From Bacillus sp. PAMC26568 (GTDB taxonomy: Bacteria > Bacillota > Bacilli > Bacillales > Bacillaceae), in contig NZ_CP060137.1 of the NCBI RefSeq assembly GCF_014235785.1, positions 930,001 to 994,000 on the forward strand: a stretch of 64,000 nt of DNA. Direction: 5' to 3'. The notes under the pieces are model-generated. The model made no database searches and was not told the origin of the DNA. It saw only the letters and a list, made by a program, of their open reading frames with translations. Shown here piece after piece: positions 18,333-25,804 of this stretch (position 1 is its first letter; each line of letters starts with the position of its first letter). Position numbers and translations under genes: made by a program.

Positions 18333-19262
18333 TTGAAACGAATCCCTGTGTATACAGTCAGCGGTTTTTTAGGAAGCGGTAAAACAACGGTTCTTGTAAA
18401 ATTGGCTGAAGAATTTAAAAAAAGAGGAAAACAAGTAGGAATTATTTTAAATGAGCTTGGCGATGAAAATGTTGAAAAGCATTTATTTGAAGACCAGAAA
18501 GTGTACGAGCTGTTAAATGGATGCATCTGCTGTACAATCCAGGATGATTTAGTCAGAACATTGAAAGGCTTTTTAAGCGGAGAACAAGCAGACGTCCTCT
18601 TAATCGAGGGGACTGGAGTTGCTAATCCTTTGGAGATAAAAGATGTTTTACTATCTCCTGCATTGATTGAAGAGTTTGAGCTCATCTCAATGATAGGGAT
18701 TGTGGACGCAAGCCACTATCTCGAGTATCAAAGCATGTTCTCAAGCTCAAAAGAAATTCGTTCTCTATTAAAAGAACAAATCATCTCATCGGATTTTATT
18801 ATCCTGAATAAAATTGACATTGTGAATGAAAAAGAAAAAGAAAAAGTAAAACATAAAATCGAAAAAGTGATTTCGTCTGAAATAGAAATTTTCCCAGCTT
18901 CATATGGCAATGTTCCTTTTGAAAAACTTGCCGGACAAAGGCATCGGATCGTGTCGTTATCAGATACAAAAGAGCACCATCATCACCATCATCACACTAT
19001 TAGAACATTAAAAATAGAAGACCTTCCATCGATTCAGCTTAAGGTCCTTGAATCATGGCTTAAGGAGATAAACGGACTGATTCGCGCCAAAGGCTATCTT
19101 CGTGTAGAAGGAGAAACAGATCCTAGGGAAATGCAATATGCTGCGAGAAAAACCGTGCTTTCTGATACCGAAGTAAACACTGAAAAAACAGTTTTGATCT
19201 TAATAGGACAAGATTTGAATATTGAAGAAATCAGAGACTCATTTAAGCGGATATTTCAGTGA
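18333..19262 (+). CDS. G3E (COG0523) GTPase with polyhistidine stretch, putative zinc metallochaperone
   Basis: A 309-residue CobW/COG0523 P-loop GTPase. Walker A is GFLGSGKTT, the CxCC metal motif is NGCICCTIQDDL near residue 64, Walker B is LLIEGTGVANP and the base-recognition motif is LNKIDI. A run of seven His (about residues 213-219) precedes the C-terminal CobW domain. TTG 18333 is the likely start because GGAGGAGGC lies 7 nt upstream. Family members deliver metal to client proteins. The His run, the context and possible read-through from rpmE2 point to zinc, but the client is unknown. It is distinct from the YciC-type paralogue at 20623. Confidence 0.8.
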   Translation: MKRIPVYTVSGFLGSGKTTVLVKLAEEFKKRGKQVGIILNELGDENVEKHLFEDQKVYELLNGCICCTIQDDLVRTLKGFLSGEQADVLLIEGTGVANPLEIKDVLLSPALIEEFELISMIGIVDASHYLEYQSMFSSSKEIRSLLKEQIISSDFIILNKIDIVNEKEKEKVKHKIEKVISSEIEIFPASYGNVPFEKLAGQRHRIVSLSDTKEHHHHHHHTIRTLKIEDLPSIQLKVLESWLKEINGLIRAKGYLRVEGETDPREMQYAARKTVLSDTEVNTEKTVLILIGQDLNIEEIRDSFKRIFQ

Positions 19263-19389
19263 AATAAGGAGGATCTTTTCATAAATTCCTTTTTTGTATG
19301 AAGGAGCGGATTACCGCTCGGATAATAAGAAAAACACTCTAGATTAAGAAACCAGGTTTCAGGATAATAAGGAATCTTTTTATAAATAA

Positions 19390-19418
19390 ATACCGGCCAT
19401 GGAATGGCCGGTATTTTG
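19390..19418. terminator. Bidirectional terminator between G3E GTPase and znuA-like gene
   Basis: Strong stem ATACCGGCCAT/ATGGCCGGTAT with A and T tails, between convergent genes. Confidence 0.8.
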
Positions 19419-19420
19419 CT

Positions 19421-20500
19421 TTATTTCGATAATGCCGTTTTCAGGGTTTCTAAATTTCGTTTCATTAAACTAAAGTAGTCCTCGCTGTTTTTCGCATCTT
19501 CTTCTGAGATGGACTCTAAATTAGATAGCGTCAAGCTTTCTGCGCCGATTTCAGCTTGAACGATATCAGATATTTTGCTGTTTACATTGTTTTCGAAAAT
19601 AATATACTTCATGTTATGTTCTTTTGCCGTTTCGATAATGGACTGCAGCTGCTTTTGTGAAGGCTCTTGAGTTGGCGATAACCCAAGAACACTGATCTGC
19701 TCAATGCCGTAGCGTTCTTCCCAGTATCCGTACGCTGCATGAGATACAAGAATCTCTTTTTTGCCTGCCGTTTCTATCGTTTCTTTATAATCTGCATCCA
19801 GTGCTTCAAGGTCTGCTTTCAGGGTTTTGAAATTCTTTTCGAATACAGCTTTTGATTCAGGATCTAATTCACTTAAACCATTTTTAATGTTTTCCGCTAT
19901 TTGGATAGAAAGGGCAGGATCAAGCCAAATATGCGGATCTTTATCACCGTGCTCATGCTCATCATGAGCTTCTTCATCAGCATGCTCATCGTGACCTTCC
20001 TCATTAGCATGTTCGTCATGAGTTTCTTCGTCAGCATGCTCATCGTGACCTTCCTCATTAGCATGTTCGTCATGAGTTTCTTCGTCGGTATGCTCATCAT
20101 GGCCTTCCTCATCAGAGGTTTCGTCATGAGATGAATCCGCTAACTCGATTCCTTCACCAGCTTTTATGATTTTTACTTTTTCAGCTTGAAGGGTTTCGGT
20201 TGCTTTTTCTGCAAATCCTTCTAGACCAACGCCGGAATATATGAATGCGTCTGCTTCTGCCATGTCGACCATATCTTTTGTAGTGGGTTCAAATGTATGG
20301 GCATCTGCATTTGCAGGATATACGCTTTCAACTTCAATCGCATCTCCGCCAATTTTCTTTGTGAAATCCTGTAATGGGAAAATGGTCGTATACACCTTTA
20401 GCTTTCCATCTTTTTCTGCATTCTGCTCATTGCCTGCACAGCCAGACATTGCTGTTCCAAGCAAAAGCGCAAGTGCCATTGTCATTCCTGTTTTTTTCAT
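19421..20500 (-). CDS. znuA: ZnuA/AdcA-like zinc-binding lipoprotein with His-rich tandem repeats
   Basis: A 359-residue cluster A-I metal-binding lipoprotein with lipobox MSGCAG. ZnuA-type features are IFPLQDFTKKIGGD, NADAHTFEPTTKD, DPHIWLDPAL, LVSHAAYGYWEERYG and FENNVNSK. An acidic His-rich loop of about 55 residues (110-170) is built of an 18-residue unit (EEGHDEHADEETHDEHAN) repeated almost three times; it should sequester zinc. ATG 20500 is chosen because AAGGAGC is 6 nt upstream. A Zur box sits about 57 bp upstream. The ATPase and permease genes (znuCB) are not adjacent, unlike many Bacillus operons. Confidence 0.88.
   Translation of the reverse strand: MKKTGMTMALALLLGTAMSGCAGNEQNAEKDGKLKVYTTIFPLQDFTKKIGGDAIEVESVYPANADAHTFEPTTKDMVDMAEADAFIYSGVGLEGFAEKATETLQAEKVKIIKAGEGIELADSSHDETSDEEGHDEHTDEETHDEHANEEGHDEHADEETHDEHANEEGHDEHADEEAHDEHEHGDKDPHIWLDPALSIQIAENIKNGLSELDPESKAVFEKNFKTLKADLEALDADYKETIETAGKKEILVSHAAYGYWEERYGIEQISVLGLSPTQEPSQKQLQSIIETAKEHNMKYIIFENNVNSKISDIVQAEIGAESLTLSNLESISEEDAKNSEDYFSLMKRNLETLKTALSK
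19963..20125. repeat. 54-bp in-frame tandem repeat in the zinc-binding lipoprotein
   Basis: A 54-bp unit is repeated nearly three times with only a few differences and encodes the His/Asp/Glu metal-binding loop. Such arrays change length easily by slippage. Confidence 0.85.
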
Positions 20501-20556
20501 TATTTGCTCCTTATATAAATGGTATTTAGTTAGATTCACTATGTCCTTACACATTA

Positions 20557-20576
20557 TATCGTAATACTTACGATTT
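20557..20576 (-). promoter_or_regulatory. Zur box 2 (znuA-like gene)
   Basis: On the minus strand AAATCGTAAGTATTACGATA, identical to box 1 over 19 of 20 bases. It lies 57 bp upstream of the zinc-binding lipoprotein start. Confidence 0.85.
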
Positions 20577-20622
20577 GAGAACTAGTAAAATTCATCAAAA
20601 AATAGAAAAAGGATTCTAATAA

Positions 20623-21801
20623 TTATGAAAAGGCCGGAAGAGGATCTTTAAGTGCTTTCCAGTCCATTCTCATTTCTTTTCCCGTTAATAGGCATCTATC
20701 AAGAGATGCTTCAACCTCTTCACGCTTAAGATCAATTCCTATTAAGACTAATTCTGTGATACGGTCTCCAAATGACGAATCCCATCTCTCAATTAGTTCT
20801 GGCTCATCCTTAAAAGCTTGAAGCTGTTCTTCTTCTGAGTAGGAAGCAACCCATTCACCGGCACCTTGAATCATGATCGACGTACCCGCTTGTGATAGAA
20901 GTCCTGTTGTATCGTTTCTGGAAGCAAGCCAGAAAAATCCTTTTGCCCGAACAACATCTGCGGGCCAATCTTCAAGCCAATTCATGAAACGTTCCGGATG
21001 AAATGGTTTTCTTCTTCTGTAAACAAATGAGGAAATACCGTATTCCTCAGTTTCAGGTGTATGCTCTTCGTTTAATTCTTTGATCCAGCCTGCAGATTGG
21101 CTTGCTTTATCAAAATCAAAACTGTATGTGTTAAGAAGAGAATCTAGAGGAGCTTTGCTGAATGAAGTTTTTAAAATCGTGGCGTCTGGATTTAGCTTGC
21201 GAAGCACACCGTAAAGCTCATCTGTATCTTCATTTTCCACTAGATCTGTTTTATTCAGCAAAAGAACATTGGCAAATTCGATTTGATCGATTAATAAATC
21301 GATGACCTCACGCCTATCATTTTCATCTGTTCCATGCTTGCGGTCAAGCAGATTTTCTCCAGAAGAAAAATCCTCCCAAAACCGATTGCCGTCTACAACT
21401 GTGACCATGGTATCCAGCCTGCAGTATTTAGAAAGATCAATTCCGACTTCCTCATCAATATAAGTAAAGGTTTGTGCAACTGGAACCGGCTCGCTTATGC
21501 CAGAAGATTCAATGACGATGTAATCAATATTTCCTTCCTTTACAAGTCTTTCCACTTCGACCATTAAATCTTCGCGCAGCGTGCAGCAAATGCATCCATT
21601 TTGCATTTCTACTAGTTTTTCTTCTGTACGGCTGATGGCATCTTGTTTAATCAAGCTTCCATCGATATTGATTTCACTCATATCATTCACGATAACAGCG
21701 ATTCGTTTTCCTTCTTTATTCTCAAGGATATGCTTAAGCAGTGTTGTTTTCCCGGCACCCAAGTAGCCGCTTAGCACTGTAACAGGTATTTGATTTGTCA
21801 T
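20623..21801 (-). CDS. zagA: YciC/ZagA-type G3E GTPase, zinc metallochaperone
   Basis: A 392-residue COG0523 GTPase. Walker A is GYLGAGKTT, the metal motif is [13 protein letters not shown], Walker B is [15 protein letters not shown] and the guanine motif is LLNKTDLV. The C-terminal CobW domain holds [29 protein letters not shown], the signature of the YciC group. B. subtilis YciC (ZagA) is Zur-repressed and supplies zinc to FolE under limitation. ATG 21801 follows AGGAGGG at 10 nt. A Zur box lies 17 bp upstream, shared with divergent ytiB. Confidence 0.92.
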   Translation of the reverse strand: MTNQIPVTVLSGYLGAGKTTLLKHILENKEGKRIAVIVNDMSEINIDGSLIKQDAISRTEEKLVEMQNGCICCTLREDLMVEVERLVKEGNIDYIVIESSGISEPVPVAQTFTYIDEEVGIDLSKYCRLDTMVTVVDGNRFWEDFSSGENLLDRKHGTDENDRREVIDLLIDQIEFANVLLLNKTDLVENEDTDELYGVLRKLNPDATILKTSFSKAPLDSLLNTYSFDFDKASQSAGWIKELNEEHTPETEEYGISSFVYRRRKPFHPERFMNWLEDWPADVVRAKGFFWLASRNDTTGLLSQAGTSIMIQGAGEWVASYSEEEQLQAFKDEPELIERWDSSFGDRITELVLIGIDLKREEVEASLDRCLLTGKEMRMDWKALKDPLPAFS

Positions 21802-21818
21802 CTCTATTAGCCCTCCTA

Positions 21819-21838
21819 AATAATAATCATTACGATTT
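21819..21838. promoter_or_regulatory. Zur box 3 (zagA/ytiB intergenic)
   Basis: AATAATAATCATTACGATTT: one half (ATTACGATTT) is perfect and the other degenerate. It lies in the divergent zagA-ytiB region and could repress both genes. Confidence 0.7.
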
Positions 21839-21924
21839 ATAAAGACCATCATATAGCAAAACTAAACAAAAAAACAAGTGATATGGTATATTTAATAAAA
21901 ATAGAGTTGTAAGGAGAATGACAG

Positions 21925-22488
21925 ATGAGATTGTTAGATAAAATTATTGAACACAACCACCAATTTGTAGAAAACCATGACTATGAAAAGTTCCAGACAA
22001 CAAAATTTCCTGATAAAAAACTTGTCATTTTATCTTGTATGGATACTCGCCTTGTTGAGCTTCTGCCGCAGGCAATGAATATTAAAAATGGCGATGTGAA
22101 AATCGTAAAAAGTGCTGGAGCCCTTGTTGCTCATCCATTTGGAAGTATTATGAGAAGCATTCTTGTAGCTGTCCTCGAACTTGGGGCAGATGAAGTCTGT
22201 GTAGTTGGCCATTATGATTGCGGCATGAGCAGCCTGAATCCGGAATCTTTTTTGGATAAAGCAATGCAACGCGGAATTTCAAAAGATCAGATTGATACCC
22301 TAAAATATTCAGGCATCCATTTAGAAGAATGGCTAAAAGGGTTCGATAACGTAGAAGAAAGTGTAAAACATAGTGTGAGTGTTATCCGCAACCATCCATT
22401 GCTTCCAAATGATGTACCTGTGCACGGGCTTATCATTGATCCATCAACCGGAAAATTAGACCTCGTGGCTGAAGGCTATCAACGCTGA
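21925..22488 (+). CDS. ytiB: YtiB, beta-class carbonic anhydrase
   Basis: A 187-residue beta-carbonic anhydrase that hydrates CO2 to bicarbonate. The zinc-site motifs are clear: [10 protein letters not shown] (Cys and Asp-Arg pair near residue 38) and VVGHYDCGM (His and Cys near residue 98). Length and motif spacing are those of B. subtilis YtiB. It diverges from zagA across a Zur box, so expression in zinc limitation is plausible even though the enzyme itself needs zinc. The last 10 bp overlap the convergent yidD gene. Confidence 0.9.
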   Translation: MRLLDKIIEHNHQFVENHDYEKFQTTKFPDKKLVILSCMDTRLVELLPQAMNIKNGDVKIVKSAGALVAHPFGSIMRSILVAVLELGADEVCVVGHYDCGMSSLNPESFLDKAMQRGISKDQIDTLKYSGIHLEEWLKGFDNVEESVKHSVSVIRNHPLLPNDVPVHGLIIDPSTGKLDLVAEGYQR

Positions 22489-22706
22489 TCCTTCTTTTCA
22501 GGAACGGGATCAAATCCTCCGGGATGAAAAGGGTGGCATTTAAGGATGCGCTTCACTGTCAGATATCCGCCTTTTAAAGCGCCAAATCGTTTGATTGATT
22601 CAAGACCGTAATGAGAGCATGTCGGGTAAAAACGGCATGATGGCGGCTTTAGAGGAGAAATGGCTTTTTGATAAAAGCGTATAAGTGCAATGAATAGTTT
22701 TTTCAT
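22479..22706 (-). CDS. ytjA: YidD-family membrane protein insertion efficiency factor
   Basis: A 75-residue YidD protein. The sequence [52 protein letters not shown] has the three conserved Cys residues and the [13 protein letters not shown] signature. The family assists insertion of proteins through YidC/Oxa1 at the membrane. ATG 22706 is preferred to GTG 22715 because AAGAGGTG is 6 nt upstream of the ATG. It overlaps the 3' end of ytiB on the other strand, as tightly packed convergent genes do. Confidence 0.9.
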   Translation of the reverse strand: MKKLFIALIRFYQKAISPLKPPSCRFYPTCSHYGLESIKRFGALKGGYLTVKRILKCHPFHPGGFDPVPEKKDQR

Positions 22707-22848
22707 AATCGTCACCTCTTCTTATGCGATAAGTATACTGCATAAAAAGCAGAAGATAAAATTGGAAGGTTTAATTCAAACAAAATAGATGAATTTTATC
22801 GGAATTAATTGTATGATGAAGATAGAAGTCTTATGAAGGAGTGGTTTT

Positions 22849-23322
22849 ATGCCATCAGTAGAAAGTTTTGAATTAGATCATAATGCAGTTAAAGCACCGT
22901 ATGTGAGACATTGTGGCGTTCACAAAGTTGGAAGTGACGGTCTGGTAAATAAATTTGATATTCGCTTTTGCCAGCCGAATAAGCAGGCAATGAAGCCTGA
23001 CGTAATTCATACATTGGAACATTTATTGGCATTCAATATTCGTACGCATGTTGAAAAATACGATCATTTCGATATTATTGATATTTCTCCAATGGGCTGC
23101 CAGACAGGCTATTATCTTGTAGTAAGCGGAGAGCCTACAGTGGAAGAAATCATCGACCTATTAGATGATACATTGAAAGATGCTATTGAAATCACTGAAA
23201 TTCCAGCTGCTAATGAAAAACAATGCGGACAGGCAAAGCTTCATGATTTAGATGGGGCAAAACGTTTGATGCGTTTCTGGCTTGATCAAGATAAAAAAGA
23301 ATTGGCAAAAGTATTTGGGTAA
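22849..23322 (+). CDS. luxS: LuxS, S-ribosylhomocysteine lyase
   Basis: A 157-residue metalloenzyme cleaving S-ribosylhomocysteine to homocysteine and the AI-2 precursor DPD; it recycles methyl-cycle waste. Metal ligands appear in HTLEHLLAF (His 54, His 58) and [13 protein letters not shown] (Cys 126), and [10 protein letters not shown] holds the catalytic Cys. ATG 22849 follows a GAAGGAG site. The natural metal is iron or zinc, which may explain placement in the metal island. A terminator follows. Confidence 0.97.
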   Translation: MPSVESFELDHNAVKAPYVRHCGVHKVGSDGLVNKFDIRFCQPNKQAMKPDVIHTLEHLLAFNIRTHVEKYDHFDIIDISPMGCQTGYYLVVSGEPTVEEIIDLLDDTLKDAIEITEIPAANEKQCGQAKLHDLDGAKRLMRFWLDQDKKELAKVFG

Positions 23323-23334
23323 AGATTTGAAAGA

Positions 23335-23368
23335 AGCACTCCTTATTTTGTTAAGGCAGTGCTTTTTT
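23335..23368 (+). terminator. luxS terminator
   Basis: AGCACT-CCTTA/TTAAGG-CAGTGCT stem with one bulge, followed by TTTTTT. Confidence 0.75.
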
Positions 23369-23520
23369 CTTGTTATATGAAAATGAGTTTGGTGCATGGT
23401 CGTTTTCATGAAGAGTTATAATATTTTCAGTTGCGTGCAGACAATCATTTCGGTATACTGTTCTCATTGCTTAAACAGATGTCCGCATAAGGAAAACACC
23501 GCGGATGAGGAGGATGCATC

Positions 23521-24372
23521 ATGATAGGACGATTGTTGATATCGTGTGAGGACCGGCCAGGGATTGTAGCAGCTGTCTCACGCTTTTTAGCTGATGAAGG
23601 TGCCAATATTATTCATTCTGACCAGCACTCTACAGATCCAGTAGGCGGTCTCTTTTTTATGAGAATTGAATTTCAGCTTATGGGGATAGAAGATAAAATC
23701 GAGGAAATCAAAACTCGTTTTCAATTGACAGCAGAGCCATTTAATATTACTTGGAGGATGTCATGCGCAAGCGATAAAAAGAAAATAGCCATTTTCGTTT
23801 CAAAAGAAGACCATTGCCTGCAGGACCTATTGCAGCGTTTTCGCCTCGGGGAACTTGCTGCTGATATAGAAATGGTCGTCAGTAATCACGATGATATGAG
23901 AGAAATTGTTGAGCCTTTAGGGATTCCGTATCATCATATTCCGGCAACAAAGGATACGAGGGAAGAAGCGGCAATACAGCACCTGTCATTACTTGAAGAA
24001 GCGAACGTTGATACCATCGTGCTGGCACGCTACATGCAAATCATTCCGCAAGTGATGATTGAACGATATGAAAATCATATTATTAATATTCATCATTCCT
24101 TTTTGCCTGCATTCGTTGGCGGAAAACCATATAACCAAGCTTATGATCGCGGCGTAAAGATAATTGGCGCCACTGCTCATTACGTAACAGAAGAGCTTGA
24201 TCAGGGACCAATTATTGAACAGGACGTTGAACGGGTCAGTCATCGCTATCAGATTAAGGACTTAAAACGAATCGGCAGAGATGTAGAAAAGCTTGTATTG
24301 TCGAGAGCCGTAGGCTGGCATTTGGATGATAAAGTGCTCGTTTATGAAAATAAGACAGTTGTGTTTCCGTAA
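23521..24372 (+). CDS. purU: PurU, formyltetrahydrofolate deformylase
   Basis: A 283-residue enzyme hydrolysing 10-formyl-THF to formate and THF. Residues 1-75 are an ACT domain (LLISCEDRPGIVAAVSRFLADEGANI). The rest is a formyltransferase-like hydrolase with HHSFLPAFVGGKPYNQAYDRGVKIIGATAHYVTEELDQGPIIEQD, containing the catalytic His and Asp. ATG 23521 follows GAGGAGG. Just upstream a TCCGC/GCGGA pair around the ribosome binding site could form a hairpin affecting translation; it matches no riboswitch I recognise. Confidence 0.92.
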   Translation: MIGRLLISCEDRPGIVAAVSRFLADEGANIIHSDQHSTDPVGGLFFMRIEFQLMGIEDKIEEIKTRFQLTAEPFNITWRMSCASDKKKIAIFVSKEDHCLQDLLQRFRLGELAADIEMVVSNHDDMREIVEPLGIPYHHIPATKDTREEAAIQHLSLLEEANVDTIVLARYMQIIPQVMIERYENHIINIHHSFLPAFVGGKPYNQAYDRGVKIIGATAHYVTEELDQGPIIEQDVERVSHRYQIKDLKRIGRDVEKLVLSRAVGWHLDDKVLVYENKTVVFP

Positions 24373-24383
24373 AAACTGAAATT

Positions 24384-24424
24384 ATATGAAAAGGCAGACG
24401 GATCAACCGTCTGTCTTTTCATAT
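24384..24424. terminator. Terminator after purU
   Basis: An 18-bp stem (ATATGAAAAGGCAGACGG/CCGTCTGTCTTTTCATAT, one wobble) with an ATCAA loop. The flanks are AT-rich on both strands. Confidence 0.8.
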
Positions 24425-24466
24425 ATGCATCCTATCTTTTTAATAAGAAAGAGTTTATAATAATTA

Positions 24467-24486
24467 AAACGTAATAATTACGATTT
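24467..24486 (+). promoter_or_regulatory. Zur box 4 (118-aa protein)
   Basis: AAACGTAATAATTACGATTT differs from the Zur consensus at one position of the 15-bp core. It lies 35 bp before the unknown gene at 24522 and is not between divergent genes, so it must act on that gene. Confidence 0.8.
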
Positions 24487-24521
24487 AATAGGAGCAAATT
24501 ATAAATAAAGAGGTGTTTTTG

Positions 24522-24878
24522 ATGAACGAACATTTGATGAACATATTTACACGTGAAATCATTTCCAGACTTCCTCGGACTAAGAAAAACGTATATCAAT
24601 TCATTGAAGGAATGGAAGATCAGCTGGCATCACAGTGTGAAACCAAAGAACAGTTTTTAACTCTTCTTGCAGAGAAGTCTCCTTATCAGCAGGCAGCCGA
24701 TCGTTTTCATATGTCTTTGCAGGAAATGCATGAGCTAATGAAAGCAATTGAAGATGAGATAAACAACAGGCTTGACTTGAAAATTAAAAAACATAGATGG
24801 ATTGACTATACAGATAAAGTGCTTAAAAATCAGGAGGCATCAAATCAAAATAAGAAGTTTTTCCTTTTTGTCTCTTAA
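24522..24878 (+). CDS. Unknown 118-aa protein behind a Zur box
   Basis: I do not recognise this family. The protein is mostly helical and charged: MNEHLMNIFTREIISRLPRT at the start, a central EQFLTLLAEKSPYQQAADRFHMSLQEMHELMKAIEDEINN stretch resembling a helix-turn-helix, and a basic tail ending NQNKKFFLFVS. No signal peptide or membrane segment is visible. There are only one Cys and a few His residues, so it is not obviously a zinc-binding protein. ATG 24522 is chosen because AGAGGTG is 8 nt upstream, not the in-frame GTG at 24513. The Zur box predicts induction on zinc starvation. Confidence 0.75.
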   Translation: MNEHLMNIFTREIISRLPRTKKNVYQFIEGMEDQLASQCETKEQFLTLLAEKSPYQQAADRFHMSLQEMHELMKAIEDEINNRLDLKIKKHRWIDYTDKVLKNQEASNQNKKFFLFVS

Positions 24879-24890
24879 TTTAGGGCAAAC

Positions 24891-24920
24891 AAAAAAGAAC
24901 CTCGCTATGAGCAACGAAGT
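24891..24920 (-). terminator. Terminator of fbpAB
   Basis: On the minus strand ACTTCG(TT)GC-TCATA-GCGAGGT pairs with a 2-nt bulge and is followed by TCTTTTTTG. Confidence 0.6.
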
Positions 24921-24926
24921 CCTGAA

Positions 24927-25052
24927 TTATTTCTGCACACTTTGTTTTAAATCAATTTTCTCATACACTTTATCAAGCAGGTCCTTATCATTTAAGATTG
25001 TTTTTTTATTTTCTTCAACTAGTTCTTTGAATGTTTTCTTTTTAATTCTCAT
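24927..25052 (-). CDS. fbpB: FbpB-like small basic protein
   Basis: A 41-residue protein, MRIKKKTFKELVEENKKTIL followed by NDKDLLDKVYEKIDLKQSVQK. It is Lys-rich and resembles the Fur-regulated basic protein B family (PF13040), which in B. subtilis works with the FsrA small RNA in the iron-sparing response. AAAAGGAG lies 8 nt before ATG 25052, inside the end of the fbpA frame, so the two are translationally coupled. A Fur box precedes fbpA. Confidence 0.8.
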   Translation of the reverse strand: MRIKKKTFKELVEENKKTILNDKDLLDKVYEKIDLKQSVQK

Positions 25053-25056
25053 TCTT

Positions 25057-25236
25057 TCATACTCCTTTTTCACTTGTATGTCTATGTTTAACCAAATCAT
25101 AATATTCTTTCTCTAAATCGCTCAGGCAAAGCTCATATAGGTGACAGTCTGCTTTTTTATAGATACCCAGATCCAGCAGTTCTTCTATAATATATGTTTT
25201 TCTGCTTGCAACAGCTTGGCGCAATTTTGTACTCAT
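25057..25236 (-). CDS. fbpA: FbpA-like small protein
   Basis: A 59-residue protein, MSTKLRQAVASRKTYIIEEL followed by LDLGIYKKADCHLYELCLSDLEKEYYDL. This matches the pattern and length of the Fur-regulated FbpA family (PF13076), one of three small proteins proposed to assist FsrA in B. subtilis. ATG 25236 is preferred over GTG 25254 because it gives the family length, though its ribosome binding site is poor. Regulation by iron is supported by the perfect Fur box 28 bp upstream. Confidence 0.8.
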   Translation of the reverse strand: MSTKLRQAVASRKTYIIEELLDLGIYKKADCHLYELCLSDLEKEYYDLVKHRHTSEKGV

Positions 25237-25263
25237 AAAAGAAGGAAACACCACTTTCTAAAA

Positions 25264-25282
25264 GATAATGATAATCATTATC
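25264..25282 (-). promoter_or_regulatory. Perfect Fur box (fbpAB)
   Basis: GATAATGATAATCATTATC is the classical 19-bp Fur consensus without mismatch, 28 bp upstream of fbpA. Confidence 0.92.
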
Positions 25283-25386
25283 AATTAAATTATATATGTT
25301 ATTCTTGAAAAGGGCAAGGACTTTCAAAAAATGTTTGAAGCGTTTTTTTTAAGTTTATATTTGATATTTTATGAAACACATGTTTA

Positions 25387-25406
25387 AATAGTAATCATTA
25401 CGTTTT
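25387..25406 (+). promoter_or_regulatory. Zur box 5 (rpsN2)
   Basis: AATAGTAATCATTACGTTTT; the reverse strand reads AAAACGTAATGATTACTATT, close to the Zur consensus. It lies 41 bp before rpsN2. An extra AAATCGTA half-site follows at about 25410. Confidence 0.7.
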
Positions 25407-25446
25407 ATTAAATCGTATAAATCATAAAGAAGAAAGGATGGAAGTT

Positions 25447-25716
25447 GTGGCAAAAAAATCAATGGTTGCAAAAGAGAAGAAACGTCAGGAAATGGTTGAA
25501 AAATATAGAGAGCTGAGATTAGAGTTAAAAGAAAAAGGGGATTATGAAGCATTGAGAAGGCTGCCGCGGGACTCATCTCCAACTCGTTTGAAAAACAGAT
25601 GTGAAGTGACTGGCAGACCAAGAGGATACTTAAGAAAGTTTAAGCTATCAAGAATAGCATTCCGTGAATATGCTCATAAAGGGCAAGTGCCAGGTGTGAA
25701 AAAAGCAAGCTGGTAA
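25447..25716 (+). CDS. rpsN2: RpsN2, zinc-independent ribosomal protein S14
   Basis: An 89-residue S14 of the long, zinc-free (C-minus) type. It begins [14 protein letters not shown] and contains [49 protein letters not shown], with a single Cys and no zinc ribbon. GTG 25447 is chosen because AAAGGA is 8 nt upstream and the resulting length is canonical; the ATG 25438 overlaps that site. In zinc starvation it replaces the zinc-containing S14 in new 30S subunits. A Zur box precedes it. Confidence 0.95.
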   Translation: MAKKSMVAKEKKRQEMVEKYRELRLELKEKGDYEALRRLPRDSSPTRLKNRCEVTGRPRGYLRKFKLSRIAFREYAHKGQVPGVKKASW

Positions 25717-25761
25717 ACTCATAAAATCGCTGAAAGATGGATGCAACGATCAGCTTTATTT

Positions 25762-25799
25762 AAAAAATGCGAGTGACTTTTGTAGTTACCCGCATTTTT
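25762..25799. terminator. Bidirectional terminator between rpsN2 and folE2
   Basis: AAAAATGCGAGTGAC/GTTACCCGCATTTTT stem with mismatches, between convergent genes. Confidence 0.75.
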
Positions 25800-25804
25800 A
25801 ATCT

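Noticed and set aside
19901..20134. Plus-strand frame rich in Met/Phe/Ile opposite the zinc lipoprotein
   Set aside because: It mirrors the His-rich tandem repeat on the other strand and has no translation signal.
23440..23520. Riboswitch before purU
   Set aside because: Only a 5-bp stem TCCGC/GCGGA is visible; no known riboswitch core.
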